IMG/VR virus record: IMGVR_UViG_3300047667_000273
Location: 1 to 32,965 of that record
Length of the DNA: 32,965 bases
Strand: one strand, 5' to 3'
Origin: a virus
Shown here: in pieces, positions 23,469 through 30,119 of the stretch
Numbering within the stretch: position 1 is the first letter of the stretch
Layout: each line of letters opens with the position of its first letter
Position numbers and translations under genes: made by a program
The notes under the pieces: model-generated
Database searches by the model: none
What the model was told of the DNA's origin: nothing
The model's input: only the letters and a program-made list of their open reading frames with translations

Positions 23469-25201
23469 TATAGGCCTCTCTCAGCTTTATCTTGGAGGTC
23501 ACCTTGATGGGTAGCCTCTGCGTCTTCCATGACCTTCTGTGTCTCCATCTGCTCTGCTACACCGATGTTCTCGGAGAACAGTTCTGGCTCACCCAGTTCG
23601 TCAGCAAGCATACGAGCGATCTCTTTCTTAGATAGGTGAACACCTACCCCCGGATCACCGGCTGCCATCTGGTGTAGAGACGATAGGTTCTGAACCTTAC
23701 GTGCTCTTTCAGCAAAGTGTCTAGCTCCTACTGGAACAAGTTTACCTGATCCAAGGATGTCTGCTTTTTCAATCTCAAAGAAACTCTTAAGCCCTGTGTC
23801 GTCATTTGTAGTAGGAATAATCTCAACTGAGTCCATATTACGACGACCAACTTCAAGCATAGCGTTCAGGATTGGTTCAAGAAACACACGCTCAAAGTGT
23901 GCTGTTTTGTGTTCAAAAATCCTAGAAGCAGAGTTAGCTAGAGATTGTACTTCAAAGGCAGTCTTCTCACCCGGTGTACGGATGCCCATAGCCTGCTTAG
24001 GAGCGCCAGCTAACTCTTCCATACGATTCTGTAAGGTGTCGATCTGGAAGTCAGCTTGGAGGGCTGTACCGTCAGGCTGTAGATAACCTACGCTACCTTC
24101 TTCACCAAGATAAATCTTAGCACCCGGTGCCCAATCAAAGTCTTCTACGTCACCCTTAATCATCATAACAGGGTAAGCGATTTGATCGAAGACATCAGCC
24201 TTAAGGTTCTCTAGGTGGTCAATGCGGTACTGCATACCAACAAGGTTGTCTAGTGGACCCATAGCGTACAGGTTGTCTGGGCGTGGACGCCAGCCTACAT
24301 GGAAGATAAGAGGCTTACCAAACCAGCTTGCACCCTGTCTAATGTCCATGACGTAGGCTCTGTCAAGTACAACAATCTCTTGGTTCTTGTGGTAAGTACC
24401 GGAGTTCTTGTCGTAGTAGTCTCCGTACATAGTCAGTACTTCAACATAGTCAGAACCGTAGTAGTGTTGGATGCTACTAAAGCCATCAGCTACAAATGCT
24501 TCAGACTTGTCTGTGTGGTCACTGGAAAGGACTGTGTGTCTGTTGTCCAGTAGCCGTGTCAGTGTGCTGGCTAGGTATGGTTTGTTTTCTACCATGTTGT
24601 GTAGCTCACCCAGTGTGAACACACTTCTAATAATCTTTGGAGTCTTGCTAAAGTCAGACGCTACTGGGTTAAAGACAATATCAAGTGGAGAGATACGCTC
24701 AACCTTTGGGCCTACGTATACTGGGTTTACTTCACCAGACTCCATCTCAATAACTTCACGTACAAAGTCAACCTTAGCAAAACAGTTACCGTAAGTAATG
24801 TAGTCGTACAGTAGGTCAGACACTGTGTTGGAGAAGTCAGACTTGTCAATCTTGTGATAAAGATAGCTCTGAACAAGGTCAGCTTTCTCTTTACTACCGT
24901 CAATCTTGTTACTACCTTCCCAGCGCATCCACCTACGTCCCGGAAACAGGGAGGCAAAGTAGTTAGCGTGTAGGTTGTCCATGATCTGGGTTAGCTTAGG
25001 CGTAGTAGTATTATTGGACCAAGGAAGAAGGGCATTAGTCGTGGTACGTGTGTCAGTAGCATAGAGGTAGTTGCGGAGTTCTTTCCACTCTTCTACCTTG
25101 TCTGCACGGAACATATTCCACTCAGTAAACCTATTAGCAATCTCCATAGCAAGGGAGTCTGGGTCTAGTGTATGTTCTACGTCTAAAGCTGTGCCAGCCA
25201 T
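23468..25201 (-). CDS. Portal (head-tail connector) protein
   Basis: 577 residues. The N-terminus is helical (Arg-Phe-Thr-Glu-Trp-x2-Phe-Arg). A Trp-Ser-Asn-Asn-Thr-Thr-Thr-Pro-Lys-Leu-Thr-Gln-Ile segment and Tyr-Phe-Ala-Ser-Leu-Phe-Pro-x-Arg-x-Trp follow near residues 63-95, a signature of marine podovirus portals as I recall. The middle contains Pro-Leu-Asp-Ile-Val-Phe-Asn-Pro, and Gly-Trp-Arg-Pro-Arg-Pro-Asp-Asn-Leu-Tyr-Ala-Met-Gly-Pro-Leu-Asp lies near residue 305. The stretch Glu-Lys-Thr-Ala-Phe-Glu-Val-Gln and a Glu-rich acidic C-terminus complete it. The dodecameric portal would sit at the capsid vertex and work with the large terminase just upstream. Length is typical of the family (500-700). 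Confidence 0.85.
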   Translation of the reverse strand: MAGTALDVEHTLDPDSLAMEIANRFTEWNMFRADKVEEWKELRNYLYATDTRTTTNALLPWSNNTTTPKLTQIMDNLHANYFASLFPGRRWMRWEGSNKIDGSKEKADLVQSYLYHKIDKSDFSNTVSDLLYDYITYGNCFAKVDFVREVIEMESGEVNPVYVGPKVERISPLDIVFNPVASDFSKTPKIIRSVFTLGELHNMVENKPYLASTLTRLLDNRHTVLSSDHTDKSEAFVADGFSSIQHYYGSDYVEVLTMYGDYYDKNSGTYHKNQEIVVLDRAYVMDIRQGASWFGKPLIFHVGWRPRPDNLYAMGPLDNLVGMQYRIDHLENLKADVFDQIAYPVMMIKGDVEDFDWAPGAKIYLGEEGSVGYLQPDGTALQADFQIDTLQNRMEELAGAPKQAMGIRTPGEKTAFEVQSLANSASRIFEHKTAHFERVFLEPILNAMLEVGRRNMDSVEIIPTTNDDTGLKSFFEIEKADILGSGKLVPVGARHFAERARKVQNLSSLHQMAAGDPGVGVHLSKKEIARMLADELGEPELFSENIGVAEQMETQKVMEDAEATHQGDLQDKAERGL

Positions 25202-26739
25202 TAAGAAGCACTCCCACGGAACCTAGTGTTCCAAACAATGTTTGTGTTGGAAGACCCTCTGCGTGATCTATCCATTGGTTTAACAGCACCTTCGATAGCA
25301 GTAGCAAGAGCGTCTTTAACGTCATCGTGGGCTGGGTTACGTGACATAAGCTCATCTTCCAAGATTTGTGTATTCCCTGATTGGTAGTGAAAAACTTGTT
25401 TGTTTTCGTATCTAGGCATTAAAATAGCTTCAATACGCTCTTCTTTAGAACCTTGATGCCGTGTGGGTCTAACCTCATCGACCCTAATAGCTAGTCCGTT
25501 AGGTGCTAGGTAGTCTTCCTTAAGTGCTCTAACAATTGTAACCTGAGCCGCTGTAACCTCTGCTCTAAGCTTCCTGAAGCCCCATCTGTTGTACGAGTCT
25601 AGGATGTGCTCAAAGTATTCAGAAACTCTGTCAGTCTTAAACCTATCAATGTCTAGTACGTAGATGTTGTTCATGTGGTCAACACCGATAACAACTAACG
25701 CTGAGAAGTCTGCCTTTTCTCTCTTTGAGTAGGCAAAGTCGATAGAGGCAACAAGGTTTAGTTTATCGTTCTTTAGGTACCAGTTACCGTTTTCTTGCTT
25801 CAGGTGCTTCTTATCAAAGTACTGGAAGTCTTCGTGGGTAATAGGCATGTTGTCTGGGTCAGAAGGATCATTGTAATACTGTGCTCTAAACTGCATCCTG
25901 TCGAGGTACTTACCTCTCTTACGAGCTAGAATCCTTTGGTCAAAGCCAAACCACTTACCGTCTTTACGTTGGGTACGTGGCCACAGGAACTCACCTGTGC
26001 CATCCCCAAGGTCTTCTACAACAGCTTCGTATACTTCGTAGATGTTAGCTTCACCTACCTTATTACCTTCGTCGTCGTAGTCGTCCTCAACCATCTCAAG
26101 CATATCGTTGTAGAGGTCTTTAGGGTGGTAGCGAGTACCTACGACCCACTCAGAGGCTTCACCACCTTCGATGGAAGACAAGAGAGAGTATTGACTCTTA
26201 ACCTTGTTTTGACCTTCTCTGGTGTAGGCGTTCTCTTGGACAACAATATCGTCTAGGACAGCAATGTCACAGTGCATACCTGTGATTGTGGTTGTAAGAC
26301 CAGCCGTAAAGATTGATGGGTCACGGATGTTCTCTAAAGCTCTACGTGGGTGGTCTAACTGAATTTCTGTGTTAGTCCACTTAGCTCTCTTACCCTCAAC
26401 TACACCAACGTGGTCTGGCCAGTAACGTCTAAAGGCTTTACTTACTAAGATTGTTTTAATAAAGGATAGCTGTTTTTCTGCTAGGTTAGAAGTTGCAGAA
26501 ATGTAAAGAATACGTAGTGTGGGGTCTTTAGCTAGAGCCTGTGCCACTCGGTAGGCTACGTAGCCTGACTTACGGTGGTCACGAGGAAATAAAACTAGTT
26601 GGTGCTGCTTTGCGTCTTCTCTCTGCCACCACTTCATCAGCTTCTGGTGACAGATGCCTATGACTTCCTGTGGTGCTACGAGACGGATAAAGAACTCTAG
26701 GTCGTTCTCTGCCCTTTCTCTAATTTCATCAGGTGTCAT
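25201..26739 (-). CDS. terL: Terminase large subunit
   Basis: 512 residues; the packaging ATPase and nuclease. The N-terminal ATPase has a variant Walker A Pro52-Arg-Asp-His-Arg-Lys57-Ser58, a coupling motif Ser81-Ala-Thr83, and Walker B Ile159-Ala-Val-Leu-Asp163-Asp164. The RNase-H-like nuclease is shown by Asp334 (in Ser-Ile-Asp-Phe-Ala-Tyr), Glu394 and Asp472-Asp473 with Asp476 near the C-terminus. Phages with this layout pack concatemers into proheads by way of the portal, which follows with a 1-bp overlap (TAATG). A start at 26739 with AAGGAAC upstream fits. The Walker A has Arg-x4-Lys-Ser in place of Gly-rich residues, normal for this enzyme group. Confidence 0.9.
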   Translation of the reverse strand: MTPDEIRERAENDLEFFIRLVAPQEVIGICHQKLMKWWQREDAKQHQLVLFPRDHRKSGYVAYRVAQALAKDPTLRILYISATSNLAEKQLSFIKTILVSKAFRRYWPDHVGVVEGKRAKWTNTEIQLDHPRRALENIRDPSIFTAGLTTTITGMHCDIAVLDDIVVQENAYTREGQNKVKSQYSLLSSIEGGEASEWVVGTRYHPKDLYNDMLEMVEDDYDDEGNKVGEANIYEVYEAVVEDLGDGTGEFLWPRTQRKDGKWFGFDQRILARKRGKYLDRMQFRAQYYNDPSDPDNMPITHEDFQYFDKKHLKQENGNWYLKNDKLNLVASIDFAYSKREKADFSALVVIGVDHMNNIYVLDIDRFKTDRVSEYFEHILDSYNRWGFRKLRAEVTAAQVTIVRALKEDYLAPNGLAIRVDEVRPTRHQGSKEERIEAILMPRYENKQVFHYQSGNTQILEDELMSRNPAHDDVKDALATAIEGAVKPMDRSRRGSSNTNIVWNTRFRGSAS

Positions 26740-26787
26740 ATTTGTTCCTTAGTCTTGCCGTTTTTGGTCACTACTTTTTAGTTACAT

Positions 26788-27732
26788 TTATCCGCCAAAC
26801 TCTAGAACATAAACAACACCAGATTTACCAGAACCCCCTTGATAGGTGACATCCGGACCATTAACCCCCCTGCCCCCGCCGCTGCCGTAACCTGCACCGG
26901 GTCCACCGTTTCCTTCTTTGGGATTTCCACCACCGCCGCCCCAAAACGAACCAGAATCACCCCCGCCCGATATGTTTATGTCTCCGCCAGACGCGGAACG
27001 GTTAGCACCAGTCGAATTCTGACCACCTGTCGCAGTCAACGTGGTTGTTCCGGCGCTGAAAGAACTTGTGCCGCCAACAGCACCGCTGAAACCGCCGTTC
27101 CCACCTGATCCAACGACAATTGTGGCCGTGGTTATAGCCGCGAACGCTGCCCCTGTGATTAGCTTAATGGCAGTCGCACCTGCGCCGCCTGTAGCGGTAT
27201 TACTGTTGCCTCCACCAGCACCGCCGCCCGTGACAAACACCCAAGCCGAAACTGCGCCAGTGGTTGGCGTGTAAGTCCCGGACGCCGTAAACACTTGAAC
27301 TGCAAAAGGTGCCGTACTTACTGCAAGAGCAGCAATAGCTGCGGATACATTAGCTGGAGATGGGACACCCGGTGTAGTAGCTGTACCTGCCTCCCAAGCT
27401 GCTGTAAGGTGTGCTTCCCCTGTGTCAAGAAGGTTTAACTCTGCGGCGTTAGAAGTAACACCGTCAAGGATATTGAGTTCAGCAGCAGTGGAAGTAACAC
27501 CGTCAAGAATATTGAGTTCAGCAGTACTAGAAGTAACACCGTCAAGGATATTGAGTTCAGCAGTACTAGAAGTAATATCTGTTACGTCAGCAGTAACAAG
27601 ACCGGACTTAACAAAGGCCTTAATCTGAGCACCAGTTACCTTCTTTGAAGTACCAGCCTCATTGATTTCAAATTCATTAGCCGCAGCAGCAGCAGAAGCT
27701 GCCGTAAGCTCTGAGAGTTTTACATTTGCCAT
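26788..27732 (-). CDS. Tail-fibre-like protein with 13-aa repeats and glycine-rich tip
   Basis: 314 residues. The N-terminal 50 residues (Lys-Leu-Ser-Glu-Leu-Thr, then Ala/Asn-rich) resemble marine phage fibre starts. Residues about 55-100 are three near-identical 13-residue units (Ser-Ser-Thr-Ala-Glu-Leu-Asn-Ile-Leu-Asp-Gly-Val-Thr) plus a diverged fourth unit. The C-terminal half is dominated by Gly (Gly-Gly-Gly runs, Ser/Asn spacing), much like the glycine-rich receptor-binding tips of some phage adhesins. The DNA of the Gly-rich half is clearly more GC-rich than the 5' part. It follows two other fibre-type genes and precedes terL. Receptor binding is the likely role. Confidence 0.7.
   Translation of the reverse strand: MANVKLSELTAASAAAAANEFEINEAGTSKKVTGAQIKAFVKSGLVTADVTDITSSTAELNILDGVTSSTAELNILDGVTSTAAELNILDGVTSNAAELNLLDTGEAHLTAAWEAGTATTPGVPSPANVSAAIAALAVSTAPFAVQVFTASGTYTPTTGAVSAWVFVTGGGAGGGNSNTATGGAGATAIKLITGAAFAAITTATIVVGSGGNGGFSGAVGGTSSFSAGTTTLTATGGQNSTGANRSASGGDINISGGGDSGSFWGGGGGNPKEGNGGPGAGYGSGGGRGVNGPDVTYQGGSGKSGVVYVLEFGG
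27422..27568 (-). repeat. Tandem 39-bp coding repeats
   Basis: Three 39-bp units (27452-27490, 27491-27529, 27530-27568) differ at only a few positions. A diverged fourth copy lies at about 27422-27451. They encode the 13-aa Thr-Ala-Glu-Leu-Asn-Ile-Leu-Asp-Gly-Val-Thr unit in the fibre gene. Near identity in DNA suggests recent slippage or unequal recombination, and copy number may vary between isolates. Confidence 0.9.
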
Positions 27733-28019
27733 TAATAAATTCTAACCCATTCGCCTGATTGTTTTCGGTACATCTTGTTAGTTAAAGACCAGTCACTCCC
27801 TAAGTTTGCTGATGGGACTATTTGAGTCCATGTACCAGCTATTTTTGTGTAGACTTGGGAGTTAAAGAGTATTTTGTCTGGTAATGATACCATTGACAAA
27901 ACACCAACATTGCCTGCTATGGTTATAATTCTAGTATCACTAGCCTCTGTAAACCTAGTGTCACCTGCCTCAGTAATCCTAACAAGGTCTTGGTCGCTGC
28001 TATTAAAATTAGCGTTCAC
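27732..28019 (-). CDS. 95-aa fibre-region protein
   Basis: 95 residues. The N-terminal third is Asn/Asp/Thr-rich with an internal near repeat (Thr-Glu-Ala-[Gly/Ser]-Asp-Thr-Arg). The rest is strand-like and ends Tyr-Arg-Lys-Gln-Ser-Gly-Glu-Trp-Val-Arg-Ile-Tyr, a type of Trp-rich ending often seen in phage fibre-associated proteins. Its stop overlaps the start of the repeat-containing fibre gene by one base. A structural or fibre-assembly role is inferred from position. Confidence 0.55.
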   Translation of the reverse strand: MNANFNSSDQDLVRITEAGDTRFTEASDTRIITIAGNVGVLSMVSLPDKILFNSQVYTKIAGTWTQIVPSANLGSDWSLTNKMYRKQSGEWVRIY

Positions 28020-28029
28020 TCAGGTATCC

Positions 28030-28422
28030 TTAAGCAAGAGCTAACTCAACAGAACCAATTGCAAAGACAACAGCATCACCATCTTCGATTGTTAAAGGAG
28101 CAGCTAAAGAGCCGTGTACAAGCAAGTTACCAGAAGTAACAGCATCAAATAAACCCATGTGTGATACTACACCCCAGCTACTACCAGAAGCAGTAAAAGT
28201 AACAGCACCAGAGTTAGACGTTGTGCCTGCTGGAGAGGCCGCAGGAGCGAAGGTTACTGTTTCACGGGCATACCCACTACCTGATAGCTCTGTACCGCCT
28301 CCTGAGTCACTGGGAGGGGCTGTGTAGAGGGCTATGTACCAAGCGGTAGGTCTTACAGCAGTGCCATTAGTAAAAAGCCAGTCTAACAGTAACTTTTCGG
28401 AGTGATCTGAGAGCGCAGCCAT
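28030..28422 (-). CDS. Phage tail/fibre-associated structural protein
   Basis: 130 residues with a pattern I recall from small phage tail proteins: Leu-Ser-Asp-His-x-Glu-x-Leu-Leu-Leu-Asp-Trp-Leu-Phe at the N-terminus, Trp-Tyr-Ile-Ala-Leu-Tyr-Thr, a Gly-Tyr-Ala-Arg-Glu-x-Val-Thr-Phe strand, Asn-Ser-x-Ala-Val-Thr-Phe, and Trp-Gly-Val-Val-Ser-His-Met-Gly-Leu-Phe-Asp-Ala. It ends with a strand-rich Phe-Ala-Ile-Gly-Ser-Val-Glu-Leu. The family is usually found next to fibre genes. Start ATG 28422; upstream sequence CTAAGGAC serves as ribosome binding site. Confidence 0.65.
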   Translation of the reverse strand: MAALSDHSEKLLLDWLFTNGTAVRPTAWYIALYTAPPSDSGGGTELSGSGYARETVTFAPAASPAGTTSNSGAVTFTASGSSWGVVSHMGLFDAVTSGNLLVHGSLAAPLTIEDGDAVVFAIGSVELALA

Positions 28423-28432
28423 TTATAAGTCC

Positions 28433-28726
28433 TTAGGTTGTAACACGGAACCAGATGTCACCATTTGCACCACCTGTAGGAGCATCCGTAGAGATTGTGA
28501 TGTGGTTTAAAAGGGAGAGTAGATTAGCACCGTTCACATAAATAGTCTTAGCGTTGATAATGTCGTTGCTGTTCATATCAAGATCAGCGGTCATAGCGTT
28601 AGGGGTGGAACCGTCTAGAGACAGGGTATTATCAAAGGCAGCTTGTAGTGCTTCGTCGTTAGCTGTAATCTGTGTGGCAGACATGTAACCAGAGGTTACT
28701 GAGACAATAGTGGGTTGTTTAGCCAT
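28433..28726 (-). CDS. Short fibre-type structural protein
   Basis: 97 residues. The central block Ala-Asp-Leu-Asp-Met-Asn-x-Asn-Asp-Ile-Ile-Asn-Ala-Lys-Thr-Ile-Tyr-Val-Asn-Gly is a hallmark of marine phage fibre proteins, and the end reads Gly-Asp-Ile-Trp-Phe-Arg. It looks like a fibre N-terminal module standing alone. The start overlaps the endolysin stop by one base. Confidence 0.6.
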   Translation of the reverse strand: MAKQPTIVSVTSGYMSATQITANDEALQAAFDNTLSLDGSTPNAMTADLDMNSNDIINAKTIYVNGANLLSLLNHITISTDAPTGGANGDIWFRVTT

Positions 28727-29190
28727 TAGGGGTAATCCCCTCTAGGTAGCTCAAAGTGCACCCAGTCAATAAAGGTGTGGTCAGTGTGTTGTCCGTCACC
28801 ATCCCAGTCAGCACCCCAACGGATAGGTGTTCTTAGTTCTTGTGCAGCTTGGAGCATTGCTGTACCAATCTCTTGGTAGTTAACATACTCATCATCGTGG
28901 GAAACAGTGTAGAAGCTATCTGCGTTAGAGGTATCCCAAGAGATAACTCCGTCTTTTAGTAACCAAAGGTCAACAGCGTGGCTCCAACCATTTACAACTA
29001 GGTGACGAGAGTTAAGCGTCTTGGACTTACCTTCTCTGACGTACCTCTGTTGGGTCTTAAGAGTTCTCACTCCCTCACCTACAGTAAAGTCTTCCTCAGT
29101 AATCTCGATGGCTCTTTTAACAACCTTAACTAGGTCTGGGTGTACACCCTCTAGTTTACGGAGGCTCTTAGTCCCTAGTCTAAAACCCAT
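28726..29190 (-). CDS. Endolysin, M15-family L-alanyl-D-glutamate-type peptidase
   Basis: 154 residues. Zinc ligands of the M15C type are visible: Ser61-Arg-His63, then His71-Ala-Val-Asp74 and, near the C-terminus, Asp142-Trp-Val-His145-Phe-Glu. A Arg-Trp-Gly-Ala-Asp-Trp-Asp segment (124-130) also matches phage endopeptidases related to the T5 enzyme. An eight-residue stretch between His63 and Ala72 departs from the usual spacing His-x2-Gly-x-Ala-x-Asp. It would cleave peptidoglycan peptide links at the end of infection. It follows a holin and a 48-aa membrane protein, with an 11-bp overlap with the latter, forming a lysis cassette. Confidence 0.85.
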   Translation of the reverse strand: MGFRLGTKSLRKLEGVHPDLVKVVKRAIEITEEDFTVGEGVRTLKTQQRYVREGKSKTLNSRHLVVNGWSHAVDLWLLKDGVISWDTSNADSFYTVSHDDEYVNYQEIGTAMLQAAQELRTPIRWGADWDGDGQHTDHTFIDWVHFELPRGDYP

Positions 29191-29326
29191 CTAGCTGTTC
29201 CTCTTCTACCTGTAAGACTTCCTTCTTAACATTCTCACTGTAGTTTATCATTGCAAGAACAACTAACGTACACAAAACCCATACGACTGGGTTGTTATGT
29301 CTTTTTATGGTGGTTGGCGTGTTCAT
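29180..29326 (-). CDS. 48-aa membrane protein of the lysis cassette
   Basis: ATG 29326 overlaps the holin stop by one base (TAATG) and the frame ends at TAG 29182-29180, 11 bp inside the endolysin gene. The product has a basic N-terminus (Lys-Arg-His-Asn-Asn), one transmembrane segment (Val-Val-Trp-Val-Leu-Cys-Thr-Leu-Val-Val-Leu-Ala-Met) and an acidic C-terminus (Glu-Glu-Glu). Its place between holin and endolysin suggests a lysis-related role such as an accessory holin or antiholin; an i-spanin is less likely because a spanin pair exists elsewhere. It is too short for a usual length cutoff. Confidence 0.6.
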   Translation of the reverse strand: MNTPTTIKRHNNPVVWVLCTLVVLAMINYSENVKKEVLQVEEEQLDGF

Positions 29327-29610
29327 TACTTGAACCGACTTTTAAGGATTTCTTTTACAAACGCTCTATCTGAGACAAGAGAAGTTACTAGGTCAATCAA
29401 AAGGTAACCAAAGACAATAATAACAACCCCAGCAAAGGTCTCACCAATACCGAGCCAAGCTGCTACGTCACCCGCTAGGGAGAATCCAAAGCCAGCAGAA
29501 GATGCAACCATAAAAATACGGTAGTGGATAGCCTTGTCTTTAGCGTTAAGAAAGACATAAATGGCAGCAGCAATAGCAGCAACCCAGAATTCTGTAGTAC
29601 GTTCAAACAT
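29326..29610 (-). CDS. Putative holin (membrane protein with about three transmembrane segments)
   Basis: 94 residues. Hydrophobic stretches lie at about residues 8-22, 33-52 and 60-78, with a Lys/Arg-rich C-terminus (Lys-Glu-Ile-Leu-Lys-Ser-Arg-Phe-Lys). The size, segment number and charged tail are those of a class I-type holin, and the gene directly precedes a 48-aa membrane protein and the endolysin. It would form membrane lesions that release the endolysin. Start ATG 29610 lies one base inside the stop of the preceding fibre-associated gene. Confidence 0.7.
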   Translation of the reverse strand: MFERTTEFWVAAIAAAIYVFLNAKDKAIHYRIFMVASSAGFGFSLAGDVAAWLGIGETFAGVVIIVFGYLLIDLVTSLVSDRAFVKEILKSRFK

Positions 29611-30119
29611 TAAAGCAACCTATTTGAGGGGCTTGTGGTTGTGGCAGGATCGATTAACGCAAAGCCCTGCATAGTCGTACCGTCCTCGGCGTTATTGGAA
29701 ACAATGGCCGCGCCGGAATAGGTCCAGAGCGTGGCCCATTGCATCCACTCACCTCGGGCAACAACCACAGGCGAGAGCCAGAAGTTGATGTGATACCCGG
29801 AGGCAAAAACTGGTGCTGTGGTTTCGTTGCCGTTGCTGTCGTAAACACCGGGCACTAAAACGACAGAGCCGATCTCCGCTATTGTGATCCCCGGCGCAGC
29901 AATAAGTGGACCAGACGCGGAAACCGCTGGCGTTACGACCTCACCCGTCTCTGGGTCTGTCGTCTCAGCCTGTGCCGGGTTTGTGTACACCTTTAGCTTG
30001 GCACCCAAGGCTAGGGCGTCAAACGTGGCTTTGTCCGTAGCCCTGCCCATAAACCAAAGGTTGCCACGGTCCCACTGCCCATAGATACGCACGCCGTTGA
30101 TTATCAGGTGCTCAATCAT
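29610..30119 (-). CDS. Fibre-associated protein (unknown)
   Basis: 169 residues, strand-like and rich in Ala, Thr, Gly and Trp, with a Gln-Trp-Asp-Arg-Gly-Asn-Leu-Trp-Phe segment near the N-terminus. It starts 4 bp inside the 3' end of the large fibre gene (ATGA) and could be a fibre subunit or an assembly factor. Base composition is GC-rich like the preceding fibre gene (one 60-base line inside it is 38/60 G+C) and unlike the lysis genes downstream, so it probably came with that fibre as one cassette. Confidence 0.55.
   Translation of the reverse strand: MIEHLIINGVRIYGQWDRGNLWFMGRATDKATFDALALGAKLKVYTNPAQAETTDPETGEVVTPAVSASGPLIAAPGITIAEIGSVVLVPGVYDSNGNETTAPVFASGYHINFWLSPVVVARGEWMQWATLWTYSGAAIVSNNAEDGTTMQGFALIDPATTTSPSNRLL

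Noticed and set aside
27422-27568. Tandem repeats as a possible CRISPR array
   Set aside because: Units are contiguous 39-bp coding repeats in frame with a fibre gene and have no unique spacers.
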